64,000 bases of DNA from Rhodopseudomonas sp. (GTDB lineage: Bacteria > Pseudomonadota > Alphaproteobacteria > Rhizobiales > Xanthobacteraceae), in contig WGNB01000036.1 in the NCBI GenBank assembly GCA_016124795.1, forward strand, positions 42,374 to 106,373. Direction: 5' to 3'. The notes under the pieces were generated by a model. It ran no database searches, had not been told where the DNA came from, and was given only the letters and a program-made list of their open reading frames with translations. Positions 26,885-36,600 of this stretch are shown piece by piece; the first letter of the stretch is position 1, and each line of letters begins with the position of its first letter. Both the position numbers and the translations under genes were made by a program.

Positions 26885-28120
26885 ATGCAGATAGCGATCG
26901 TCGGCGGCGGAATTTGCGGGCTGTCGCTCGCGCTCAATCTGCACCAGCGCGGCATTCAGGCCCGCATCTATGAGCGCGTGCCGGAGATCAAGCCGCTCGG
27001 CGTCGGCATCACCTTGCTGCCGCACGCGATGCGCGAATTCAGCGCGCTCGGGCTCGGCGATCAGCTGCTCGCCGCCGGCATCGAAAATCGCGATAGCTGC
27101 TTCTACAACCGGTTCGGCCAACTGATCTACCGCGAGGATCGCGGCAAATATGCCGGCTATCAATACCCGGAAGTCGGCATTCATCGCGGCCGGCTGCACG
27201 TCATTCTGTATGAGGCGGTGATCAAGCGCCTCGGCGCCGACGCGGTCGTCACCGATTGCGAAACCACCGGCGTCGAACAGGACGACAATGGCGTCACCGT
27301 TCATTTCAAGCAGACCAGCACCGGCAAGGCGCGCGACAGCGTCCGCGCCGACGTGGTGATCGCCTGCGACGGCGTCAGCTCGGCGATCCGCAAACAGTTC
27401 TATCCCGACGACAAGGTCGCCTTTTCCGGCATCAATACCTGGCGCGGCGTCACCCGGCATAAGCCAATCAATGGCGGCCGCACTTATATGCGCGTCGGCT
27501 CGATCAACACCGGCAAGATGGTGATCTATCCGATCATCGATAACGTCGACGGCGAGGGCAACCAGTTGATCAACTGGATGGCCGAGATCAAGCTCGACAC
27601 CACCGAGCAGAACGACTGGAACAAGCCCGGCGATCTCGCCGACTTCTTCCCGATTTACGAAAGCTGGCGTTTCGACTGGCTCGATGTGGCGCAGATGATC
27701 AAGGACGCCGACCAGATTCTCGAATACCCGATGGTCGACAAGGACCCGATATCGCAATGGACCTTCGGCCGCGTCACGCTGGCCGGCGACGCCGCCCATC
27801 CGATGTATCCGCGCGGCTCGAACGGCGCCGCGCAGGGCGCCATCGACGCCCGGACGCTGGCCGATCTTCTGGCCGGCGCCGCCGATCCGCGCGATGCGCT
27901 CAAGGCCTACGAAGCCGCCCGCGCCGAGCCGGCCGCTAAAGTGGTCCGCACCAACCGGGCGACGCCGCCGGATTTCATCAACATCAAGGTCGAGGAACTG
28001 GTGGGCGACAAGCCGTTCGGCAATCTCGACGACTACATCAGCCAGAACGAATTGCGGGCGTTGTCGGAAAACTACAAGCGCATCGCGGGCTTTGCCCTGA
28101 GCGACGTCGCCGCACGATGA
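26885..28120 (+). CDS. FAD-dependent monooxygenase (PhzS/salicylate hydroxylase-like)
   Basis: A 411-residue class A flavoprotein. It begins with the FAD-binding IAIVGGGICGLSLALNLHQRG, has the DG motif in CDGVSSAIRKQFYP and the GD motif in TLAGDAAHPMYPRGSNGAAQ. The GSNGAAQA-type ending of the motif fits flavin oxidoreductases annotated near 5-methylphenazine-1-carboxylate monooxygenase rather than classic salicylate hydroxylases. ATG 26885 starts the fold directly. The last four bases overlap the ketopantoate-reductase-like gene, so the two are translationally coupled. The substrate is unknown. Confidence 0.9.
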   Translation: MQIAIVGGGICGLSLALNLHQRGIQARIYERVPEIKPLGVGITLLPHAMREFSALGLGDQLLAAGIENRDSCFYNRFGQLIYREDRGKYAGYQYPEVGIHRGRLHVILYEAVIKRLGADAVVTDCETTGVEQDDNGVTVHFKQTSTGKARDSVRADVVIACDGVSSAIRKQFYPDDKVAFSGINTWRGVTRHKPINGGRTYMRVGSINTGKMVIYPIIDNVDGEGNQLINWMAEIKLDTTEQNDWNKPGDLADFFPIYESWRFDWLDVAQMIKDADQILEYPMVDKDPISQWTFGRVTLAGDAAHPMYPRGSNGAAQGAIDARTLADLLAGAADPRDALKAYEAARAEPAAKVVRTNRATPPDFINIKVEELVGDKPFGNLDDYISQNELRALSENYKRIAGFALSDVAAR

Positions 28121-29061
28121 CGACATCCGTTCTGGTTGTCGGCTGCGGCGCCATCGGCGGCTTGTTTACGTCCGCTTTGGCCGAAGTCGCCAAGGTCACG
28201 GTCTATGACATCAATCGCGACCATGTCGACGCCATCAACCGCGACGGCCTGAAAGTCAGCGGCGAACGACCGCGCACCGTTCATGTCGCCGCAACGGCCG
28301 ATCCGGCAGCGCTCCAGGGTCATGATTTTTCGACGGTCCTGTTTCTCTGCAAGTCAAAGGCGACACAAGACGCGCTCACCGCAGTCCGCCCGCACCTGTC
28401 CGGCAATCCGCTGCTGGTGACGATGCAGAACGGCATGGGCAACGCCGAGATTCTGCTGACCGCGCCGGACGCGCCGGTGGCGCGCGGTCCGACCATGTGC
28501 GCCGGCCGTTATGTCGGGCCGGGTCATGTCGAAGTGCTGCGCCAGGACACGACCTGGCTCGGTCCGGTGCGTGGCGGCGTTAACGATATCGCCGCCTTCG
28601 CCGCGCTGCTGAATACCGCCGGCATGCCGACCGAACTGCTCGCCGACCCGATGGGCGCGGTATGGTCGAAATTCGTGTTCAACTGCGTGATGAACCCGCT
28701 CGGCGCATTGATGATGGGCGACAACAGCGCCCGCTATCATGTGCCCGAGATGTGCGCGCTGATCGACGATATGGCGGCCGAGTGCATTGCCGTCGTCACC
28801 GGGCTGGGCGGCGATTTCGCATTTCCGCCGATGGACTATGTCGCCAAGACGCGCTCCGGCGCGGTGCCGCTGTCCAAGCACGGCGGCTCGATGGCGCTCG
28901 ACATCGCCCGTGGCGCCGAGACCGAAATCGACGCCTTGACCGGCTTTATCGTGCGCGAAGGCGACCGGCTCGGTCTGCCCGTGCCGAATTGCCGGGCGGT
29001 CATGCGGCTCATCAAGGGCCTTGAACTCGCGTCCCAGCACCGGGTTGCAAAACCCCGCTAG
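28117..29061 (+). CDS. Ketopantoate reductase (PanE/ApbA) family protein
   Basis: A 314-residue NADP-dependent oxidoreductase. The Rossmann motif VVGCGAIGGLFTSAL is at the N-terminus, CKSKATQDAL carries the conserved Lys, and KFVFNCVMNPLGALM contains the family Lys-Asn catalytic region. The C-terminal helical domain includes GGSMALDIARGAETEIDALTG. PanE reduces 2-dehydropantoate in vitamin B5 synthesis, but many paralogues in catabolic operons reduce other 2-oxo acids. Overlap with a monooxygenase gene suggests such a catabolic paralogue here. Confidence 0.88.
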   Translation: MTTSVLVVGCGAIGGLFTSALAEVAKVTVYDINRDHVDAINRDGLKVSGERPRTVHVAATADPAALQGHDFSTVLFLCKSKATQDALTAVRPHLSGNPLLVTMQNGMGNAEILLTAPDAPVARGPTMCAGRYVGPGHVEVLRQDTTWLGPVRGGVNDIAAFAALLNTAGMPTELLADPMGAVWSKFVFNCVMNPLGALMMGDNSARYHVPEMCALIDDMAAECIAVVTGLGGDFAFPPMDYVAKTRSGAVPLSKHGGSMALDIARGAETEIDALTGFIVREGDRLGLPVPNCRAVMRLIKGLELASQHRVAKPR

Positions 29062-29206
29062 TTCAATAGGTTAAGGAAAGCCGACGAAACCGGCCGCGAC
29101 ACATTGGCCGCGGCCGTCGGCACAGGTTTTGCGCCTCCCATGCGTTCATTGGATAGGTCTGATAGTTCAATGAGCTGGTTTTGCCGATGGCGGCTACACT
29201 TCCGAC

Positions 29207-29764
29207 ATGGTTGATACAGGCGCAGCCGATAGCGACGAGGCGCTCATGGCCCGCGTCGCGCGTGGCGACGAGGCGGCTTACCGCCTTTTGTCGCGCCGCC
29301 ATGTCCCGGCCATGCTCGGCCTGGCGCGCCGCATTCTCGGCAATTCCACCGACGCCGAGGATGTCACCCAGGAAGCGATGCTGCGGGTCTGGACCCACGC
29401 GCCGCGCTGGCAGCCTCTGGCGCAGTTCCGCACCTGGCTCACGCGGGTGGTGGTCAATCTTTGCCTCGACCGCAAACGGCGCGCGGCGTGGGTTGCCCTC
29501 GAGGCCGCCGGAGAGATTGTCGATCCAACACTGGGCGCCGGCGAACTGGCGGAATCCCAGGAACGCGACCAGATGGTCGCCAATGCCATCGCCGCGCTAC
29601 CAGCGCGGCAAAGAACGGCCATCGCCCTGACTTACGGCGATGGGATGAGTAATGCGCAAGTGGCCGAGATCCTCGATACCACGGTATCGGCGGTCGAAAC
29701 CTTGCTGGTGCGCGGCAAGCAGAACCTGCGGCGCGCGCTCGAAAGCGTGATCGATAAGGATTGA
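29207..29764 (+). CDS. ECF-type RNA polymerase sigma factor
   Basis: A 185-residue extracytoplasmic-function sigma factor. Region 2 spans about residues 25-90, with RRHVPAMLGLARRILG and DAEDVTQEAMLRVW for core and -10 contacts; region 4 spans 125-180 (LPARQRTAIALTYGDGMSNAQVAEIL, then VSAVETLLVRGKQNLRRAL). The next two genes are a small single-span protein and a periplasmic Metal_resist-like protein, a layout of sigma, membrane anti-sigma and sensor. Control of the efflux genes downstream is plausible but unproven. Confidence 0.93.
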   Translation: MVDTGAADSDEALMARVARGDEAAYRLLSRRHVPAMLGLARRILGNSTDAEDVTQEAMLRVWTHAPRWQPLAQFRTWLTRVVVNLCLDRKRRAAWVALEAAGEIVDPTLGAGELAESQERDQMVANAIAALPARQRTAIALTYGDGMSNAQVAEILDTTVSAVETLLVRGKQNLRRALESVIDKD

Positions 29765-29769
29765 GTGAC

Positions 29770-30123
29770 ATGACAGATGACCGGTTCGAACCCTTCATCG
29801 AGGCGGCGCTCAAGCGCCACGCCAAGGCGCCTCCGGTCGACGAGGCCGCGGTCGCGCGGGTGCTGCGCCGGCTGGCGCCACCGTTGCCGCGACAGAAATT
29901 GGCGCTATGGCGTTTGCCCGCCGTGCTGCTCGACTGGCAGTTCGCGCCGGCCTGGCCGAAGGTCGCGGCACTCGCCGCCTGCGCCGTTCTCGGCTTCTAT
30001 ATCGGCATTGCCGGGCTCGATCGTCCGTTCGACAAGCTGGATGCACCCTTCGCGGTCGCCGGCCGGATCGATAACGGCGCCTTGGTCTTCGAACCCGATC
30101 CGCTGATCGGAGCGCGGCCATGA
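29770..30123 (+). CDS. Small single-span membrane protein, putative anti-sigma factor
   Basis: A 117-residue protein with a cytoplasmic N-terminal ~60 residues, one membrane helix (about residues 71-87, VAALAACAVLGFYIGIAG) and a short periplasmic tail. No zinc anti-sigma Cys/His motif is seen. Its start lies five bases after the sigma-factor stop, and its end overlaps the next gene by four bases. This position is that of an anti-sigma factor, which is the basis for the call; sequence alone does not prove it. Confidence 0.65.
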   Translation: MTDDRFEPFIEAALKRHAKAPPVDEAAVARVLRRLAPPLPRQKLALWRLPAVLLDWQFAPAWPKVAALAACAVLGFYIGIAGLDRPFDKLDAPFAVAGRIDNGALVFEPDPLIGARP

Positions 30124-30602
30124 CCGTGGCCCAACTGACGCCGGCGACAACGCGAATGTCTTCACGCGGACTGCTGCTCGGATCGCTGGCGCTCAACCTG
30201 TTTTTCATCGGCATCGCCGTGGCGCTGGCCGTTCGCGCCCCATCCCCGCCGACATGGGATCGCGACGTTTTCGTGCGGACCGAACGACTGGCCGCGACCT
30301 TGCCGCCGGTCGACGCCGATCTGCTGCGCGGGCAAATGAAGAGCCAGCACAGCGTGATCGAAGCCGCGCAGAACAAATATTTCGCCGCCCGTGAATCGAT
30401 TCACGAAGCGCTGCGCCAGACGCCGTTCAGCCAGGACGCCCTGCGCGCCGCCATGGCCAGTACGCGGGCCGCACGCCAGGCCTACGACGTTGTGATTCAG
30501 GGCGTTTTTGCCGGTGCGGCGGCGCAGATGACGCCGGCCGGTCGCAAGGCACTGGCCGATTGGCCGCCGGGCCGGAAATCCACCGGCAGCGACAAGCCGT
30601 AA
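30120..30602 (+). CDS. Periplasmic heavy-metal-sensor (Metal_resist/CnrX-like) protein
   Basis: A 160-residue membrane-anchored periplasmic protein: one N-terminal helix (LLLGSLALNLFFIGIAVALA) then a helical hairpin domain of about 100 residues with the family-like MTPAGRKALADW near the end. Relatives (CnrX, NccX, Spy-like) sense metals or envelope stress and signal to an anti-sigma factor. Metal-binding His or Met residues are few, so the ligand is uncertain. It is coupled to the previous gene by a four-base overlap and completes a three-gene regulatory unit. Confidence 0.75.
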   Translation: MTVAQLTPATTRMSSRGLLLGSLALNLFFIGIAVALAVRAPSPPTWDRDVFVRTERLAATLPPVDADLLRGQMKSQHSVIEAAQNKYFAARESIHEALRQTPFSQDALRAAMASTRAARQAYDVVIQGVFAGAAAQMTPAGRKALADWPPGRKSTGSDKP

Positions 30603-30681
30603 TTTGGGCTAGCATTCCCGCAAGCCGCCGCCCACTGTGCCGGGCAGGTCTGGTTCAATCGAATTCTGAAAGTATTTGCGT

Positions 30682-32169
30682 ATGCGTGACGGATTTATGG
30701 ATGCGACTGCGGGAGCGAAGACGGCACGGCAACCGTTGCGGACCGTGCTGCGAGGAACCTGCGTGATGCTGGCGTTGAGTGGAACCCTTGGCGGTTGCAT
30801 CTTCGTCGAGAAGCCCGAGCCCGGGCTCGCGATTCCGACTTCCTATGATCGCGCCTCGGCCAATCCGGCGCTGGCCGAAGCCGCCTTGCCGAAACTCGAC
30901 TGGTGGCGCTCGTTCAGGTCCAAGGAACTCACCGACATTATCGAGCAGGCGCGCGCCGCCAATCTCGATATCGCCGCGGCGATTGCCCGCATCGTGCAAG
31001 CCGACGCCAGCGCGCGGATCGCCGGCGCGCCGCTGTTGCCGAATATCGGGCTCGACGGCAGCGCGACCCGTTCGCGCGCCTCGCAATCGACCGGCACCTC
31101 GTCGGGCGGCGCTTCCGAACGCAACAGCCTGTCGGCGTCGTTGACCGCGAGCTACGAAATCGACTTCTGGGGCAAGAACCGCTCCGCCTTGCGTGCCGCC
31201 GAAGAGACCGCCGTCGCCAGCCGCTACGACCGCGAAGTGGTCGGTCTGACCACGGTGGTGAGCACGGCCAATGCCTATTTCCAGGTGTTGGCGTCGCAAG
31301 ACCGCTTGAAAGCCGCGCGTGAAAACCAGGCCAGCGCCAACCGCGTGCTCGACCTGATCAAACAGCGGGTCAATGCCGGCACCGCCTCGGCGCTCGAAAC
31401 CGCGCAGCAGGAAAGCGTCGTCAACACCCAGCGCGCCGCAATTCCGCCGCTCGAACAAACCCTGACGCAGAACCGCAACGCACTGGCCCTGCTGATGGCG
31501 CGCTCGCCGGAAGGCCTGCGCATCCGCGGCGGTTCGCTGCGCTCGATCGCGATCCCGCGCATCACACCCGGTCTGCCGTCCGAATTGCTGACGCAACGCC
31601 CCGACATCCGCAAAGCCGAGGCGCAACTGGCCTCCGCCAATGCCAATGTCGAAAACGCCCGCGCCCAGATGCTGCCGAGCATTACGCTGACCGCCGAAGG
31701 CGGTTACGGCAGCGCGATCCTCAAGACTTTGCTGCGGCCGGAATCGGCGCTGTTCTCGTTCGGCGCCGGCCTGACCCAGCCGATCTTCGACGGTCAAAAG
31801 CTCCAGGGCAATCTCGACCTGCAAAAGGGCAAACAGGACGAGTTGCTGCAGGATTACCGCAAGGCGGTGATTTCAGGTTTCGTCGATGTCGAGAACGCAC
31901 TCGATGGCGTTCGCCAGACCGCATTGCGCGAGCGTCTGCAAGGCGAAGTCGTCACCAGTTCACGGCGCGCCTTCAACATCTCCGAGCAGCGTTTGCGCGA
32001 AGGCACCATCGATCTGGTCACGGTGCTGCAAACCCAGCAGACGCTCTATTCGGCGCAGGACTCGCTGATCCAGGCGCGGCTCGCTCACATGCAGGCCATT
32101 GTCAGCCTCTACCAGGCGCTCGGCGGCGGCTGGCTGCCCAAACCGATACAGGCCGCGGATGCACGGTGA
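30682..32169 (+). CDS. Outer-membrane efflux lipoprotein (NodT/OprM family)
   Basis: A 495-residue TolC-like channel protein. The lipobox LGGC near residue 37 gives an acylated N-terminus. Two repeats of the outer-membrane-efflux domain cover residues ~70-480, with LDWWRSFRSKELT, SYEIDFWGKNRSALRAAEET and the second-repeat LLTQRPDIRKAEAQLASANA. It forms the outer channel of the pump encoded with the next three genes. The start is uncertain: ATG at 30682 or 30697 fit equally, with no clear ribosome site. Its end overlaps the adaptor gene by 11 bases. Confidence 0.92.
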   Translation: MRDGFMDATAGAKTARQPLRTVLRGTCVMLALSGTLGGCIFVEKPEPGLAIPTSYDRASANPALAEAALPKLDWWRSFRSKELTDIIEQARAANLDIAAAIARIVQADASARIAGAPLLPNIGLDGSATRSRASQSTGTSSGGASERNSLSASLTASYEIDFWGKNRSALRAAEETAVASRYDREVVGLTTVVSTANAYFQVLASQDRLKAARENQASANRVLDLIKQRVNAGTASALETAQQESVVNTQRAAIPPLEQTLTQNRNALALLMARSPEGLRIRGGSLRSIAIPRITPGLPSELLTQRPDIRKAEAQLASANANVENARAQMLPSITLTAEGGYGSAILKTLLRPESALFSFGAGLTQPIFDGQKLQGNLDLQKGKQDELLQDYRKAVISGFVDVENALDGVRQTALRERLQGEVVTSSRRAFNISEQRLREGTIDLVTVLQTQQTLYSAQDSLIQARLAHMQAIVSLYQALGGGWLPKPIQAADAR

Positions 32170-33493
32170 ACTGCCCAAGACGGCCAAGCCTGCGAAGACC
32201 AGCGTCACCGGCGGCGCCGTTCAATCCGGCAGCCGCCGGGGCCGCTACGTCGTCTATCTGGTTGTGCTGATCGCCGTCGCCGGCGGGCTCTATTATGTCT
32301 TCGGCACTTCGGCGCAGCAGCCGCAACGCCGCAGCCGCTTCGCCGCCGACGGCCCGGTGCCGGTGCTGGCGGCGGCCGCCAAACTCGCCGACGTGCCGGT
32401 CTATCTCGACGCCGTCGGCACCACCAAGGCGCTCAACACCGTCACCGTGCGGCCGCAGGTCGACGGCAAGCTGATCAGCGTCGCCTTCAAGGAAGGCCAG
32501 GATGTCGAGAAAGGCGATGTGCTGGCGCGCATCGATCCGACGACGTTCCAAGCCACGCTCGACCAGGCGCTGGCCAAGAAGGCCCAGGACGAAGCGCTGC
32601 TCAATAACGCCAAGAACGACCTGAACCGCTACGAGCAGCTTGCCGCGACCAACGCGATCAACAAGCAGCAGGCCGACACCCAGAAATCGCTGGTCGCGCA
32701 ATATACCGCGCAAGTCCAGTCGGACCAGGCGGCCATCGAAAGCGCACAGGCAACACTGGCCTATACCACCGTCAAAGCGCCCATCAGCGGCCGCACCGGC
32801 ATCCGTCAGGTCGACGAAGGCAATATCGTCCACGCCTCGGATTCGACCGGTATCGTCGTCATCACCCAGTTGAAGCCGATCGCCATCCAGTTCAACCTGC
32901 CGCAGCAATATCTGTCGCAGGTCAACAACGCCTTCGCCAGGGAGCCACTCAAGGTCGACGCGCTGCGGTCCGACAACGACGCGATCATCGATAGCGGCCA
33001 CCTGCTGGTGGTCGATAACCAGGTCGACGCCTCAACCGGCACCGTCAAGCTCAAGGCCGAATTTCCGAACGCCAACCTGCAACTCTGGCCCGGCCAGTTC
33101 GCCAATATCCGGCTGCTAATCGATACGCTCAAACAGGTCGTCGTGATCCCGACCGGCGCGGTGCAGCGCGGGCCGACCGGCACTTTCGTTTACGTCATCA
33201 AGGATGACAACACCGCCACGATCCGTCCGATCGTCGTGCAGAAGCAGGACGAAATCCAGACCGTGATCAAGAGCGGCGTGACGCCGCCGGAACGGGTCGT
33301 CACCACCGGCTTTGCCCGGCTGACCGAAGGCGCGAAAGTCACCATCGGCAGCAACACGCCCGCGACAACCCCGGCAGCGGCGGCGCCGCGCCAACGCGGC
33401 AAGCGCCCGGACGGCGCGGCTGGCGCAGCCAATGGCGAGCGTCGGCCGCGCACCCAAGGCAGCACCGGGACGCCGGCGAACGCATCGCGATGA
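32159..33493 (+). CDS. RND efflux periplasmic adaptor (membrane fusion protein)
   Basis: A 444-residue inner-membrane-anchored adaptor (helix VVYLVVLIAVAGGLYYVFG). Beta-barrel, lipoyl (VDGKLISVAFKEGQDVEKGDVLARIDP) and coiled-coil domains appear in the usual order, with the second lipoyl half in YTTVKAPISGRTGIRQVDEGNIV. The family matches MdtA. A ~50-residue Ala/Pro/Arg-rich tail follows residue ~395. The ATG at 32159 lies inside the upstream gene and starts just before the membrane helix. It links the RND subunits to the outer channel. Confidence 0.94.
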   Translation: MHGELPKTAKPAKTSVTGGAVQSGSRRGRYVVYLVVLIAVAGGLYYVFGTSAQQPQRRSRFAADGPVPVLAAAAKLADVPVYLDAVGTTKALNTVTVRPQVDGKLISVAFKEGQDVEKGDVLARIDPTTFQATLDQALAKKAQDEALLNNAKNDLNRYEQLAATNAINKQQADTQKSLVAQYTAQVQSDQAAIESAQATLAYTTVKAPISGRTGIRQVDEGNIVHASDSTGIVVITQLKPIAIQFNLPQQYLSQVNNAFAREPLKVDALRSDNDAIIDSGHLLVVDNQVDASTGTVKLKAEFPNANLQLWPGQFANIRLLIDTLKQVVVIPTGAVQRGPTGTFVYVIKDDNTATIRPIVVQKQDEIQTVIKSGVTPPERVVTTGFARLTEGAKVTIGSNTPATTPAAAAPRQRGKRPDGAAGAANGERRPRTQGSTGTPANASR

Positions 33494-33649
33494 ATGCCGC
33501 AACGTTGGACGGATTCTTCAGCGCGTCCCGGCGAGCCGGCTGAGAGGTATCTGACGATCGGGGACGGCGACGCCCTCACCTAAGCTCTCGCGCGGCAGTG
33601 CCGAAAGCCTTTGCCGCGCCCGCGGAACAGCCAAAGCCAGAACGACATC

Positions 33650-36600
33650 ATGAGCGTTTCATCACCCTTCATTCACCGGCCGATCGCCACATCCTTGCTC
33701 GGCGTCGCCGTGATGCTGGGCGGCGCGCTCGGCTACTGGTCACTGCCGATCTCGGCCCTGCCGCAGGTCGACTTCCCGACCATCCAGGTGACCACGCAAT
33801 TGCCCGGCGCCAATCCGGACACCATCGCCGCGCTGGTGACCGCGCCGCTGGAGCGCACCTTCGGCCAGATCCCGGCCTTGCAGGCGATGACATCGTCGAG
33901 TTCCTTCGGCATCAGTCAAGTGACGCTGCAATTCGACCTCAACCGCGACATCGACGCGGCGTCGCAGGACGTGCAATCGGCGATCAACGCCGCCGGCTCG
34001 ACGCTGCCACGCAACCTGCCTTATCCGCCGCTGTATTCGAAGGTGAACCCGGCCGACGCACCGATCGTCACGCTTGCCATCACCTCGGACAATATCGATC
34101 AGCGCACGCTGTCCGATCTCGCCGACACGGTGATGGCGCCGCGCCTGTCGGAAGTGACCGGTGTCGGCCATGTCTCCGTGCAAGGCAATATCCGGCCGGC
34201 GATCCGCATTCAGGCCGATCTGTCACGGCTGGCCGCCTATGGCATCGCGCTGGAGGATCTGCGCACGGCGATCGTCAGCGCCAATGTCGCCGGCGCCAAA
34301 GGCGCGCTCGACGGCGCGCATCAGTCCTACACCATCGCCGCCAACGATCAGATTTCCTCGGCCAACGCCTACAAGACGATCACCGTGGCCTTCCGCAACG
34401 GCGCTCCGGTGCTGCTGTCGGATGTCGCGGACGTCGTCGATGGGCTCGAGAACAGCAAAGTCGGCGCCTGGTACAAAGGCAAGCCGGCCATCGTCATCGA
34501 CGTGCAGCGTCAGCCGGGCGCCAATGTCATCGACACCGTTACGCGGGTCCAGGCCGAGTTGCCGCGACTGCGCCGCTCGATGCCGGCCGGCGCGACGCTG
34601 ACCGTGGTCAACGACCGCACCACCACCATCCGCGCCTCGATCCACGACGTGCAATTCACGCTGGTCCTGAGCATCGGCCTGGTCGTGCTGGTGGTGTTCA
34701 TATTTCTGCGCACGGTGCGCGCCACCATCATCGCCGGCGTGGCGCTGCCTTTGTCGCTGATCGCGACGTTCGGCGTGATGTGGTTTGCCGGCTTCTCGCT
34801 CGACAATCTGTCGCTGATGGCGCTCACCATCGGCACCGGATTCGTCGTCGACGACGCCATCGTGATGATCGAAAACATCGTGCGCCATATCGAGGACGGT
34901 GAAAGTCCGCTCGATGCCGCCTTGAAGGGCGCGCGCGAAATCGGCTTCACGGTGATTTCGCTGACGTTGTCGCTGATCGCGGTTTTCATCCCGCTGCTGT
35001 TCATGACCGGCCTGGTCGGCCGCATGTTCCGCGAATTCGCGTTGACCCTGACCATCGCCGTGGTCGCTTCCGCCATCGTGTCGCTGACCCTGACGCCGAT
35101 GATGTGCGGCCGCCTGCTGCGTCGTAAAAAGGACAACGACGGCAATGCGGTGACACGCTGGTTTTCCGATGCCGTGGACCGCACCGTCGAGAACTATCGC
35201 CAGAGCCTCGAATGGGTGCTGCGACGCCAGCGTGCGACCTTGTTGCTGACGCTGGTGACACTGGCCGCCACCATCGGCCTTTATATCGTGATGCCGAAAG
35301 GCTTCCTGCCCTTGCAGGACACCGGACAAATCACCGCCATCACCGAAGCCGGCGTCGACGTTTCCTTTGGCGAAATGCAACGCCGCCAGGGCGAAATCGA
35401 AGCCTTGATCCGGACCGATCCGGATGTCGCGTCGGTCGTCTCGGTGATCGGCGTCAGCCCGGTCAATGCCACGCCCAATGCCGGACGGCTCGCCATCGGC
35501 CTCAAACCACGCGAGCAGCGCAACGATCTGGTCGCCGCCATCATCGAGAGGCTGAAAGACAAGGTCGCCGGCATACCCGGTATGACCGTCTACTTCCAGG
35601 CGACGCAGGATATCCAGATTTCAACGCGGAGCAGCCGAGCGCTCTATCAATATACCTTGACCGGCAGCGATGCCGCCGACGTCACGTCATGGGCGGCCAA
35701 GCTGACCCAGGCGCTGCGCGGCGATCCGGCCTTGCGCGAGGTCGCCTCCGAAGCCCAGGAGGGTGGACCGCGCGTTCTGGTCAACGTCGATCGGGAACAG
35801 GCCGGCCGGCTCGGCGTCTCGATGCAAAGCATCACCGATACGCTCTATGACGCTTTCGGCCAGCGGCAGATCTCCACCATCTACGGCCAGGCCAACCAAT
35901 ACCGCGTCATCCTGGAAGCGCAGCCACGCTACACCCAGGATCCGGCGTCGCTATCCAAGCTCTATGTCACTGGCGCCTCGACCGCCAATGGCACGGCGGC
36001 GACCGTCGCCAACACCGCGACCGGCACCACCAACACCAACACGTCGGCGACGCCGAACGCGGTCACCGGCTCGAACCAGGTGCCGCTGGCCGCCTTCGCG
36101 CATTTCGTGAACACCTCGGCGCCGTTGTCCATCGCGCATCAGGAACAGTTCCCGTCCGTCACCATCAGCTTCGATCTCGCGCCGGGCTATGCCTTGTCCG
36201 ACGCGGTCGATGTCATCACCCGAACCCAGCAACAGATCGGCATGCCGGCTTCGGTCAGCGGCAACTATTCCGGCGACGCCGCCGAGTTCTCCAAGTCGCT
36301 GGCCGGCGAACCCTGGCTCATCCTCGCCGCGGTGATCGCGATCTATATTGTGCTCGGCGTCCTCTACGAGAGCTTCATCCACCCGCTGACGATTCTGTCG
36401 ACACTGCCGTCGGCCGGCGTCGGCGCGCTGCTGGCGTTGATGCTGTTCGGTTACGACCTGTCGGTGATCGCACTGATCGGGATCGTGCTGCTGATGGGCA
36501 TCGTCAAAAAGAACGCGATCATGATGATCGACTTCGCACTTGAGGCCGAACGCCATCAAGGTCTGTCGCCCGAAGAATCGATCGTGCAGGCGGCGCTGCT

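Noticed and set aside
33598..34902. 434-codon frame overlapping the first RND gene
   Set aside because: The peptide is Arg/Gly/Ala-rich without domain features, while the other frame encodes an unmistakable RND protein.
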